Of a stretch of 64,000 bases of DNA, positions 1 through 7,718 are shown one piece after another (position 1 is the first letter of the stretch; each line of letters opens with the position of its first letter). The notes beneath the pieces are model-generated. The model was not told where the DNA came from. It searched no databases and saw only the letters and a list, made by a program, of their open reading frames with translations. The stretch is taken from positions 1 to 64,000 of the forward strand of contig NZ_JACJVC010000014.1 in the NCBI RefSeq assembly GCF_023369555.1, in the 5' to 3' direction. The DNA comes from Actinomyces sp. AC-20-1. Its GTDB lineage: Bacteria; Actinomycetota; Actinomycetes; Actinomycetales; Actinomycetaceae. The translations under genes were made by a program, and so were the position numbers.

Positions 1-129
1 CTCCTCCAGGACCGCCACGCCGGCGGAGCCGTGACGCTCGTAGAAGGCCGACTGCGGTTTGACGGCGGCCACCCGGCCCCCCAGCGCGTCCACGACCCGC
101 AGGGAGAACTCGCGCAGCCCGGCGGCGGG
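1..129 (-). pseudogene. pyrF: Orotidine 5'-phosphate decarboxylase fragment, inverted and 5'-truncated
   Basis: Read on the minus strand, bases 129 to 1 translate without a stop into a segment typical of the actinobacterial (type 2) OMP decarboxylase: AAGLREFSLRVVDAL, then AAVKPQSAFYERHGSAGV, which continues beyond the left edge. The residues that normally precede it, including the LCVGIDP active-site strand near the N-terminus, are absent. Bases 130-180 read in frame only into a low-complexity Arg/Pro stretch that begins at an ATG complementary to the gmk start. In relatives pyrF usually lies directly upstream of gmk in the same direction, so this looks like an inversion junction or an assembly join near position 130. 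A functional gene with an unusual N-terminus cannot be excluded because most of it lies outside the window. Confidence 0.6.
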
Positions 130-178
130 CGGCTGCGCTGGTTTCCTGGGGCGGCGGCGCGTGGTGGATGATGGGCTC

Positions 179-751
179 ATGAGCGAGTCCACGACGTCCC
201 CCCGCGCCGTCGTCCTGGCCGGCCCGACCGCCGTCGGCAAGGGCACGGTGGTCGCGGAGCTGCGACGGCGCCACCCCGACCTGTACGTCTCCGTCTCCGC
301 CACGACCCGCCGCCCGCGGCCGGGGGAGGCCGACGGCGTCCACTACCACTTCGTCACCGACGAGCAGTTCGACCGGCTCGTCGCCGAGGGCCAGATGCTC
401 GAGTGGGCCCTCGTGCACGGGTGCTGCCGCTACGGCACCCCGCGCGGGCCGGTGCAGGCCGAGCTCGACGCCGACCGCCCCGTCCTGCTCGAGATCGACC
501 TCGACGGCGCCCGGCAGGTGCGCCGCACGCTGCCCGAGGCCCTGCTCGTCTTCCTGGCCCCGCCCAGCTGGGACGAGCTCGTCAACCGGCTGGTCGGCCG
601 GGGCACCGAGGACGAGGCCGAGCGCGAGCGGCGCCTGCTCACGGCCCGCACGGAGATGGCGGCAGTCGGTGAGTTCGACCACGTCGTCGTCAACGACACC
701 GTGGCGCGTGCCACGGACGAGCTCGAGGGCCTGCTCGGCCTCGCGGGCTAG
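179..751 (+). CDS. gmk: Guanylate kinase
   Basis: Cytosolic kinase converting GMP and ATP to GDP and ADP in purine nucleotide synthesis. The 190-residue product has a P-loop variant near residues 13-20 (GPTAVGKG), the GMP-binding signature SATTRRPRPGEADGVHYHF, and the EIDLDGARQV segment of the core fold, so length and motif order are normal. The ATG at 179 places the P-loop at its usual distance. No Shine-Dalgarno is visible. A GATGAT hexamer ends six bases before the ATG, the spacing seen at the leaderless genes elsewhere in this window. It is followed by rpoZ after 63 bases, and the usual upstream partner pyrF appears broken and inverted. Confidence 0.95.
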   Translation: MSESTTSPRAVVLAGPTAVGKGTVVAELRRRHPDLYVSVSATTRRPRPGEADGVHYHFVTDEQFDRLVAEGQMLEWALVHGCCRYGTPRGPVQAELDADRPVLLEIDLDGARQVRRTLPEALLVFLAPPSWDELVNRLVGRGTEDEAERERRLLTARTEMAAVGEFDHVVVNDTVARATDELEGLLGLAG

Positions 752-814
752 ACTGTCCCGGTTACCGCACGGCCTGTCAGGGCCGGTCACGCGCTCAGAA
801 AGCAGGTCACGCAC

Positions 815-1213
815 ATGCTCGGTACCTCCCCCCAGCCCGAGGGCATCACGAACCCGCCGATCGACGACCTCCTGGAGAAGGTCGACTCCAAGTACGGGCT
901 CGTGGTGGAGGCCGCCAAGCGCGCCCGCCAGATCAACAGCTACACCCAGCAGCTCGAGGACAACCACCTCGAGTTCTTCGGCCCCCTCGTCGATGCCGAG
1001 ACCGAGGAGAAGCCGCTGGGCATCGCCTTGCGCGAGATCGCCGAGGACAAGCTCGAGGTCATCCCGGGCGAGGTCGCCCGCGCCCGCCGCGCCGAGGCCG
1101 AGGAGGCCCGCCGGGCCGCCGAGGCGGACATGTTCTCCGACATCTCCCTCGACACCCCGCTGTCGCTGGGCGAGGAGGGCCCGGCCACCAGCCTGGACGA
1201 CATCCAGTTCTGA
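815..1213 (+). CDS. rpoZ: RNA polymerase omega subunit
   Basis: Small subunit that helps fold and assemble the beta' subunit of RNA polymerase. The 132-residue product carries the actinobacterial omega core: [18 protein letters not shown] near the N-terminus, the [11 protein letters not shown] helix, and the [16 protein letters not shown] block. An acidic, Ala/Glu-rich tail extends to the C-terminus and makes it longer than proteobacterial omega but normal for this phylum. The ATG at 815 follows AGAAAGCAGG. TAGACT at 749-754, formed partly by the gmk stop codon, is a plausible -10 element. The gmk-rpoZ-coaBC-metK-priA order is the common actinobacterial arrangement. Confidence 0.95.
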   Translation: MLGTSPQPEGITNPPIDDLLEKVDSKYGLVVEAAKRARQINSYTQQLEDNHLEFFGPLVDAETEEKPLGIALREIAEDKLEVIPGEVARARRAEAEEARRAAEADMFSDISLDTPLSLGEEGPATSLDDIQF

Positions 1214-1239
1214 GGCCCGGGCCTCCCGTGGAGCAGCAG

Positions 1240-2541
1240 GTGAGCACGCGCGCCGCGTCCCCGACCGGGACGCGGCGCGTCGTCGTCGGGGTCTCCGGGT
1301 CCATCGCCGCCTACAAGGCGCCCACGGTGGTACGGCGCCTGCGCGAGGCCGGCTGCGAGGTCAAGGTGGTCGCCACCGAGGCGGCCCTGCGCTTCATCGG
1401 CGCCCCCGCCCTGGCCGCGGTGGCCGGGGGCCCCGTGTCCACCGGTGTCTTCGACGACCCGGCGGCGGTCGAGCACGTGGCCGTGGGGGAGTGGGCCGAG
1501 CTCGTCCTGGTCGCCCCCGCCTCCGCGGACCTGCTCGCCCGGGTGGCCGCCGGGCGCGCGGACGACCTGCTCACCGCCACGATCCTCACGACGACCGCCC
1601 CCGTGCTGCTCTGCCCGGCCATGCACACCCAGATGTGGCTCAACCCGGCGACCGTCGAGAACGTGGCCACCCTGCGCCGCCGCGGCCTGGGCGTCCTCGA
1701 CCCCGCCGACGGGCGCCTGACCGGCCGGGACTCCGGCACCGGGCGCCTGCCCGAGCCCGAGGCCATCGCCGCCGAGGCCCTGCGCGTCCTGGCCGGGCGC
1801 CACGCGCGCGAGACCGAGGGCCCCGGCCTGGCCGGGCGCCACGTCGTCGTCTCCGCCGGAGGCACCCGCGAGCCGCTGGACCCGGTGCGCTACCTCGGCA
1901 ACCGCTCCTCCGGGCGCCAGGGCACCGCCGTCGCCCGCGCCGCCGCCGCCCAGGGGGCCCGGGTCACCCTCGTGGCCGCAAACCTCGACGCCGACGTCCT
2001 GCGCGACCTGCCGCCGACGGTCAGCGTCGTCGGCGTCGGCACCGCCCTGGAGCTGCAGGACGCGGTGCGGGCGGCCTGCACGGACGCCGACGCCGTCGTC
2101 ATGGCGGCCGCCGTCGCCGACTACCGCCCCCGCAGCGTGCACGGTGCCAAGATCAAGAAGCACGGCCTCGCGCCGGGCGAGGAGGGCGGGGCCGCCGGAC
2201 CGGCCCCCATCGAGCTGGTGGAGAACCCCGACGTCCTCGCCGGCCTTGTCAGCCGCCCGCCGCGCACCGACGGAGGGCGCACCCTCGTCGTCGGCTTCGC
2301 CGCGGAGACCGGTGACGCCGAGGGCGACGTCCTCGCCCACGGCGCCGCCAAGGCGCGGCGCAAGGGCGCCGACCTGCTGGCCGTCAACGCGGTCGGCCAG
2401 GGCCTGGGCTTCGGCGACGTGCCCAACGCCGTCGTCGTGCTCGACGCGGCTGGCGCCGAGGTGGCGCGCGCCCGGGGCTCGAAGGACGAGGTCGCCCGCG
2501 CCCTCGTCGCGCTGGTCGCCGGGCGCCTGGCCGGTGCCTGA
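1240..2541 (+). CDS. coaBC: Bifunctional phosphopantothenoylcysteine decarboxylase / phosphopantothenate-cysteine ligase
   Basis: Catalyses two consecutive steps of coenzyme A synthesis. The N-terminal CoaC half has the FMN-binding GVSGSIAAYKAP segment near residue 20, the active-site VAPASADLLARVA region and the PAMHTQMW motif, with His where enterobacteria have Asn, as is usual in actinobacteria. The C-terminal CoaB half has SAGGTREPLDPVRYLGNRSSG, the AAVADYRP loop, and the conserved lysines in GAKIKKHG. Two GTG starts are possible. The one at 1240 is preferred because GGAG lies seven bases upstream, while the GTG at 1228 has no ribosome-binding site. CoA made here feeds the acyl-CoA carboxylase and FAS encoded downstream. 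Confidence 0.93.
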   Translation: MSTRAASPTGTRRVVVGVSGSIAAYKAPTVVRRLREAGCEVKVVATEAALRFIGAPALAAVAGGPVSTGVFDDPAAVEHVAVGEWAELVLVAPASADLLARVAAGRADDLLTATILTTTAPVLLCPAMHTQMWLNPATVENVATLRRRGLGVLDPADGRLTGRDSGTGRLPEPEAIAAEALRVLAGRHARETEGPGLAGRHVVVSAGGTREPLDPVRYLGNRSSGRQGTAVARAAAAQGARVTLVAANLDADVLRDLPPTVSVVGVGTALELQDAVRAACTDADAVVMAAAVADYRPRSVHGAKIKKHGLAPGEEGGAAGPAPIELVENPDVLAGLVSRPPRTDGGRTLVVGFAAETGDAEGDVLAHGAAKARRKGADLLAVNAVGQGLGFGDVPNAVVVLDAAGAEVARARGSKDEVARALVALVAGRLAGA

Positions 2542-2618
2542 GGCCCGGGGCCGGCGGACGTGCGCCGACGCACAGTGACGAGGCCGCTCGGGGCCCGGTC
2601 CGTGTCCTGGCCCGCCGG

Positions 2619-2631
2619 TAGTCTGGGCGGG
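2619..2631 (+). promoter_or_regulatory. Leaderless promoter -10 of metK
   Basis: TAGTCT at 2619-2624 is followed by six bases and the GTG start codon, so transcription would begin at or next to the first base of the codon. No Shine-Dalgarno exists upstream. No convincing -35 hexamer is seen. Confidence 0.6.
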
Positions 2632-3833
2632 TGAACTCCTCCCTCCGCCTCTTCACCTCCGAGTCCGTCACCGAGGGCCACCCGGACAAGATCTGCGACC
2701 GGATCTCCGACTCCGTCCTCGACGCGATCCTCGAGCAGGACCCCGCTGCGCACGTCGCCGTCGAGACCATGATGACCACGGGTCTCGTCCACGTCGCCGG
2801 AGAGGTGACGACGAGCGCCTACGTCGAGATCCCCCAGATCGTGCGCGACGAGATCGTCGCCATCGGCTACGACTCCTCCGACGTCTGCTTCGACGGCCGC
2901 TCCTGCGGCGTGTCCATCTCCATCGGCCAGCAGTCCCCGGACATCGCCGCCGGCGTGGACAAGGCCCTCGAGGTCCGTGGGGAGGGCGTCGGCCTCGACC
3001 CGCTCGACGCCCAGGGCGCCGGGGACCAGGGCCTCATGTTCGGCTACGCCTGCACGGAGACCAGCGAGCTCATGCCGCTGCCCATCCACCTGGCCCACCG
3101 CCTCGCCGAGCGCCTGACCGCCGTGCGCAAGCAGGGCGTCATCGAGGGCCTGCGCCCCGACGGCAAGACCCAGGTCACCATCGGCTACGAGGGCGACCGC
3201 CCCGTCAGCCTGACCAACGTCGTCATCTCCACCCAGCACGACGAGGACCGCAGCCGCGCCTGGCTGACGGACGCCCTGACCGAGGAGGTCCTCGTCCCCG
3301 TGCTCGTTCTCGAGCAGGCCAAGGGCCTCGACCTCAACGTCTCCGGCGCCAAGGTCCTGGTCAACCCCTCGGGCCAGTTCATCATCGGCGGCCCGGCCGG
3401 GGACGCGGGCCTGACCGGCCGCAAGATCATCGTCGACACCTACGGGGGCACGGCCCGCCACGGCGGTGGCGCCTTCTCCGGCAAGGACCCCTCGAAGGTG
3501 GACCGCTCCGGCGCCTACGCGATGCGCTGGGTCGCGAAGAACGTCGTCGCCGCCGGCCTGGCCGGGCGCTGCGAGATCCAGGTCGCCTACGCCATCGGCT
3601 CCGCGCACCCCGTGGGCCTGTACGTCGAGACCTTCGGCACCGAGACGGTCCCGGTGGCGAGGATCCAGGCCGCCGTGCAGGAGGTCTTCGACCTGCGCCC
3701 GGCCGCGATCATCCGCGACCTCGACCTGCTGCGGCCGATCTACCGCACGACCAGCGCCTACGGGCACTTCGGCCGCCCCGGCTTCACCTGGGAGGACACG
3801 AGCCGCGCAGCGGACCTGCGCGCCGCGGTCTGA
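2631..3833 (+). CDS. metK: S-adenosylmethionine synthetase
   Basis: Makes S-adenosylmethionine from methionine and ATP. The 400-residue protein has the family signatures in order: [23 protein letters not shown] at the N-terminus, the [12 protein letters not shown] loop near residue 130, and [16 protein letters not shown] near residue 280, with the late catalytic Asp and Lys residues in context. The length is typical (about 390-410). The GTG at 2631 is favoured because translation from it gives the conserved N-terminus and because TAGTCT ends exactly six bases before it, which implies a leaderless mRNA. It supplies methyl donor for reactions including that of RsmB downstream. Confidence 0.97.
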   Translation: MNSSLRLFTSESVTEGHPDKICDRISDSVLDAILEQDPAAHVAVETMMTTGLVHVAGEVTTSAYVEIPQIVRDEIVAIGYDSSDVCFDGRSCGVSISIGQQSPDIAAGVDKALEVRGEGVGLDPLDAQGAGDQGLMFGYACTETSELMPLPIHLAHRLAERLTAVRKQGVIEGLRPDGKTQVTIGYEGDRPVSLTNVVISTQHDEDRSRAWLTDALTEEVLVPVLVLEQAKGLDLNVSGAKVLVNPSGQFIIGGPAGDAGLTGRKIIVDTYGGTARHGGGAFSGKDPSKVDRSGAYAMRWVAKNVVAAGLAGRCEIQVAYAIGSAHPVGLYVETFGTETVPVARIQAAVQEVFDLRPAAIIRDLDLLRPIYRTTSAYGHFGRPGFTWEDTSRAADLRAAV

Positions 3834-3889
3834 TCGCGCAGGACCCGGACGGCAGGGACACGTCACCGCAGGCAGTGGAAGGAGGGACG

Positions 3890-5959
3890 ATGAGCGGGCT
3901 CGGCCAGCAGGACGCGCTGCTCGTGGCCCCCGCCCCGGCCCACCGCCGTGTCACCGGTGACGGCGTCCTCAACCCCGTCGCCCGGGTGCTGCTGGACTCC
4001 GGCGTGCCCCACCTGGACCGGCTCTTCGACTACCTCGTCCCGCCCGAGCTCGACGTCGCCGCCGCCGAGGGCGTGCGCGTCGTCGTCCGCTTCGGTGGCC
4101 AGGAGGTCCACGGCTGGGTGTGGGAGCGCGCCGGCACGACGACGCACACCGGCCGACTCGCCCCCGTGCGCCGCGTCGTCTCCGACCTGCCGGTCGTGCC
4201 CGAGCGCACCCGCAGGCTCGTCGAGGCCGTCGCCGCCCGCACCGCCGGCACCCGCTCCGACGTGCTGCGCCTGGCCGTGCCCACCCGGCACGCCACCACC
4301 GAGCGCGCCGTGCGAGCAGAGCACGCCGGGCACGCAGTCCACCCGCGCCGGCCCTCCCGCCCCCAGGCCGGCCCCACCGGCTGGGGCGCCTACACCGGTG
4401 GCGCCGAGCTCCTGGACGCCATCAGCGACGGCCACGCCCCCCGGGCCGTCCTCACCGCCCTGCCCGCGCGCGAGGGCGTCCTCGACAGCTGGGAGGGCCT
4501 GCTCGCCCAAGCCGTGCGGGCCAGCCTGTCCGGCGGCCGCGGCGCCCTCGTCGCCGTCGCCACCACGGCCCAGGCCGAGGCGCTCGCCGAGCGGCTCAGT
4601 GAGGACCTCGACGGCGAGGAGGTGCTCGTCCTCAGCGCCGAGCACGGGCCGGCCCGCCGCTACCGCGTCTTCACCCGGCTCCTGCTGGGCCACGCCCGCG
4701 TCGTCGTCGGCACCCGCGCCGTCGCCCTCGCCCCCGTGGCGGACCTCGGCCTGGCCGTCATCTGGGACGACGGCGACGACCGCCTCGACGAGCCCCGCGC
4801 CCCCTACGTCCACGCCCGCACCGTCCTGGCCCTGCGCAGCGGGCTCGAGCACTGCGCCCTGCTCGTCGCCTCGCGCACGCGCAGCGTCGAGGCCCAGTCC
4901 TACGTCCTGCAGGGCTGGGCCCGCGACCTCGAGGCCCCGCGCCCCCTCATCCGTGCCACCGTGCCCCGGGTCGAGGTCCCCGGCGACAGCGAGCTCGGCC
5001 GTGAGGGCGCCAGCGGCCGTGCCCGCATCCCCTCCCTCGCGCACCGCGCGCTGCGCGAGGCCCTCGACCACGGCCCCGTGCTCGTCCAGGTCGCCCGGTC
5101 CGGCTACGCCCCCGTCGTCGTGTGCGCCACGTGCCGCGCCGTCGCCCGCTGCCGCGCCTGCTCCGGCCCGCTGTCGATGAGCCGGCGCGGCGAGGCCGCC
5201 TGCCGCTGGTGCGGGCGCCCCGGGGCCGGCTGGGCCTGCCCGCACTGCGGCGGTGAGCGCCTGCGCATGGCCGGCTCGGGCTCCGTGCGCACGGGTGACG
5301 AGCTCGGGCGCGCCTTCCCGGGTGTGCCCGTCGTCGTCTCCGGCACCCGCGCGGACCACGGCGTCGTCACCACCGTGGACGCCAGAGCCCGGATCGTCGT
5401 GGCCACCCCCGGTGCGGAGCCCGTCGCCGAGGGCGGCTACACGGCCGTCCTCCTGCTCGACGGCGCCGTGCTGTCCTCGCGTCCCGAGCTCGGGGCCTCG
5501 AGCGAGGCCCTGCGCCGGTGGGCCAACGCCGTCGTCCTGGCCCGCCACGACGCCCGGGTCATCCTCCTGGGCTCCCCGGACCTGGCCGTCTCCCAGGCCC
5601 TCGTGCGCTGGAGCCACGCCGGCTTCGCCGCCGAGGAGCTGCGCGAGCGGCTCGAGCTCGAGCTGCCGCCCGCCGTGCGCTGCGCCCGCCTCGACGGCCC
5701 CCTGCCGGCGGTCGAGGCATACCTCGAGGCGGCACGGGCCCGGGGCTGGGACGTCCTCGGGCCGGTCCACGCGCCGCAGCCGGTGGCCCGGCCCACCAGG
5801 GGAGGGGCGCCGGCCCCCGAGCACGTGCGCGCCCTCGTCCGGGTCCCGCTCACCCAGGGCCGCGAGCTGGCCGAGGCGCTGCGCCTGCAGTCGCGCGAGC
5901 GCTCCGTGCACCGCCAGGACCCCGTGCGCATCGAGCTCGACCCCACGGTGCTGTGGTGA
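3890..5959 (+). CDS. priA: Primosomal protein N' (PriA), helicase-degenerate actinobacterial type
   Basis: Replication-restart protein that recognises abandoned fork structures. The 689-residue product has the N-terminal 3'-end-binding domain (VARVLLDSGVPHLDRLFDYLVPPEL, then RVVVRFGGQEVHGWV) and, near residues 410-465, the paired-cysteine zinc module (CATCRAVARCRAC, CRWC, CPHC). The segment where the helicase Walker A motif should be reads ALPAREGVLDSW, with no GxGKT, and the DEAH box is also lost (VIWDDGDD). This matches the known actinobacterial PriA proteins that lack a functional ATPase site. The ATG at 3890 follows GGAAGGAGGG. An in-frame ATG at 3875 has a poorer context. Confidence 0.9.
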   Translation: MSGLGQQDALLVAPAPAHRRVTGDGVLNPVARVLLDSGVPHLDRLFDYLVPPELDVAAAEGVRVVVRFGGQEVHGWVWERAGTTTHTGRLAPVRRVVSDLPVVPERTRRLVEAVAARTAGTRSDVLRLAVPTRHATTERAVRAEHAGHAVHPRRPSRPQAGPTGWGAYTGGAELLDAISDGHAPRAVLTALPAREGVLDSWEGLLAQAVRASLSGGRGALVAVATTAQAEALAERLSEDLDGEEVLVLSAEHGPARRYRVFTRLLLGHARVVVGTRAVALAPVADLGLAVIWDDGDDRLDEPRAPYVHARTVLALRSGLEHCALLVASRTRSVEAQSYVLQGWARDLEAPRPLIRATVPRVEVPGDSELGREGASGRARIPSLAHRALREALDHGPVLVQVARSGYAPVVVCATCRAVARCRACSGPLSMSRRGEAACRWCGRPGAGWACPHCGGERLRMAGSGSVRTGDELGRAFPGVPVVVSGTRADHGVVTTVDARARIVVATPGAEPVAEGGYTAVLLLDGAVLSSRPELGASSEALRRWANAVVLARHDARVILLGSPDLAVSQALVRWSHAGFAAEELRERLELELPPAVRCARLDGPLPAVEAYLEAARARGWDVLGPVHAPQPVARPTRGGAPAPEHVRALVRVPLTQGRELAEALRLQSRERSVHRQDPVRIELDPTVLW

Positions 5960-6054
5960 GCCCGCGCCAGGCGGTTGAGCGGACGGGGCCCGGTACCCCG
6001 GGGCAGCGCGCCGGTAGCATGGGGGACCAGCGGCACCGAGCGTGAGGAGACGCC

Positions 6055-6756
6055 GTGGAGCACACCAGCAACCCTGCCCGGGACGTGATGGCCGAGAGCA
6101 GCCCGGCCCGCGATACTGGTCACGGCACCGCGCCCGTCGACGCCGTCATCCTCGACTGGGGCAACGTCCTGCACCGCTGGGAGGCGCACCGGGCCGTCGA
6201 GGGCCGGGTCGAGCCGGCCGTGTGGGAGGAGATGACCACCACCGGCGAGTTCACCCGGTGGAACCGGCTGTGGGACGCGGGCGCCACCCTCGAGGAGGTC
6301 CTGGCCGCCGTCGGAGCCGAGCAGCCGGTGCGCACCGACAAGGTCGAGGCCATGCGCACCTACTGGGAGCACTTCGACGAGACCCTCACCGAGCCCGTCC
6401 CCGGCACCGTGCCCCTCGTCCGGGCGCTTCTGGACGCCGGCACGCCCCTGTACTGCCTGACGAACTTCAACCACCTCCTGTGGCACCACGGGCGCGAGCG
6501 CGTGCCCGAGCTCGCCCGCTTCCACGGCGTCGTCGTCTCCGGCGAGGAGCGCCTGGTCAAGCCCGACGCCCGCCTCTACCGCCGCCTGCTCGACCGCTAC
6601 GGGCTGGCCGCCGGGCGCACCCTCTTCGTGGACGACTCCGCCGCCAACACCGCCGGGGCCGGTGCCGTCGGCCTGGTCACCCACCACTTCACCACCGCCG
6701 ACGCGCTGCACGAGGACCTGGCCGCACGGGGCCTGCTGCCCACCGCCGTAGACTGA
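6055..6756 (+). CDS. HAD-superfamily hydrolase (subfamily IA type)
   Basis: A 233-residue haloacid-dehalogenase-fold phosphohydrolase; the substrate is not predictable. Motif I is LDWGNVL near residue 34: the nucleophile Asp is present and the usual second Asp is Gly, as in the DFGGVL branch of the family. Motif II is CLTNFN, motif III Lys is in VKPDARLYRRLL, and motif IV is FVDDSAAN. A helical cap lies between motifs I and II. The GTG at 6055 is chosen because GAGGAGA sits four bases upstream. TAGCAT at 6014-6019 is a possible -10. The first 22 or so residues are not conserved-looking. The fmt start follows five bases after the stop. Confidence 0.85.
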   Translation: MEHTSNPARDVMAESSPARDTGHGTAPVDAVILDWGNVLHRWEAHRAVEGRVEPAVWEEMTTTGEFTRWNRLWDAGATLEEVLAAVGAEQPVRTDKVEAMRTYWEHFDETLTEPVPGTVPLVRALLDAGTPLYCLTNFNHLLWHHGRERVPELARFHGVVVSGEERLVKPDARLYRRLLDRYGLAAGRTLFVDDSAANTAGAGAVGLVTHHFTTADALHEDLAARGLLPTAVD

Positions 6757-6762
6757 GACCCA
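6749..6762 (+). promoter_or_regulatory. Leaderless promoter -10 of fmt
   Basis: TAGACT at 6749-6754 lies seven bases before the ATG at 6762, inside the last codons of the upstream HAD gene, with no Shine-Dalgarno between. The geometry fits a transcript starting at the ATG. Confidence 0.55.
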
Positions 6763-7718
6763 TGCGTGTTCTCTTCGCCGGCACCCCCGAGGTCGCCCTG
6801 CCCGTGCTGCGCGCCCTCATGGACCACGAGGAGCACGACGTCGTCGGGGTCCTCACCCGGGCCGACGCCCGCCGGGGCCGTGGACGCGCGCTGCACCCCT
6901 CACCCGTCGCCGCCCTGGCCCGCGGGGCCGGCCTCGACGTGCGCACCCCCACCACCCTCAAGGACGAGGACACGCAGGCCTGGGTGCGCGGCCTGGACGC
7001 GGACGTCGCCGTCGTCGTCGCCTACGGCAGGCTCGTGCCCCCCGGCCTGCTCGACGTGCCCGCGCACGGCTGGCTCAACCTCCACTTCTCCCTCCTGCCC
7101 GCCTGGCGCGGCGCCGCCCCCGTGCAGCGGGCCGTCATGGCCGGGGACCGGGTGACGGGGGCCAGCGTCTTCCGCCTCGAGGCCGGCCTCGACACCGGGC
7201 CCGTCTACGCCGCACGCACTGAGCCCGTGGGCGCGCGCGACACGGCCGGCGACCTACTGGACCGGCTCGCCGCCGACGGCGCCCCCCTCGTCCTCGACGT
7301 GCTCGACGCCCTGGCCCGCGGCACCGCCGTCGCCACCGCGCAGGCGGAGCAGGGCGTTAGCCTCGCCCCCACGCTCTCACCGGCCGACGGCGAGGTCGAC
7401 TGGAGGCGCCCGGCCGAGGAGATCGACCGGCAGGTCCGTGGCGTCACCCCCGCCCCCGGCGCCCGCACCACCTACCTCGGCCTCCCGCTGCGCCTGGGCC
7501 CGCTCGTGCCCGCCGCCGACGGCGCCGCGCCCCTGGCCCCCGGCGAGCTGCACGTGACCAAGCGTGACGTCCTCGTGGGCACCGGCACCACCGCCCTGAG
7601 ACTGGGGCGGGTGGCACCGGCGGGCAAGAGCTGGATGGAGGCCGAGGCCTGGGCCCGCGGCGCACGCCCCGCGCCCGGCACCCGGCTGGGTGCCGCCGAC
7701 GACGGGCAGGTGCGCTGA
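6762..7718 (+). CDS. fmt: Methionyl-tRNA formyltransferase
   Basis: Formylates Met-tRNAfMet for translation initiation. The 318-residue protein begins with MRVLFAGTPEVALPVL and has the 10-formyltetrahydrofolate transferase core with VVAYGRLVPPGLLD, the catalytic segment NLHFSLLPAWRGAAPVQ (Asn and His) and the Asp in LDTGPVY, followed by a C-terminal tRNA-binding beta-barrel domain. Length is standard. The deformylase gene that often accompanies fmt is not present here; the neighbours are a HAD gene and rsmB, whose start codon overlaps the fmt stop (TGATG), so the two are probably translationally coupled. Confidence 0.96.
   Translation: MRVLFAGTPEVALPVLRALMDHEEHDVVGVLTRADARRGRGRALHPSPVAALARGAGLDVRTPTTLKDEDTQAWVRGLDADVAVVVAYGRLVPPGLLDVPAHGWLNLHFSLLPAWRGAAPVQRAVMAGDRVTGASVFRLEAGLDTGPVYAARTEPVGARDTAGDLLDRLAADGAPLVLDVLDALARGTAVATAQAEQGVSLAPTLSPADGEVDWRRPAEEIDRQVRGVTPAPGARTTYLGLPLRLGPLVPAADGAAPLAPGELHVTKRDVLVGTGTTALRLGRVAPAGKSWMEAEAWARGARPAPGTRLGAADDGQVR

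Noticed and set aside
2121-5911. Long minus-strand frames opposite metK and priA
   Set aside because: Shadow frames of GC-rich codons; the plus-strand genes have intact catalytic or zinc motifs.
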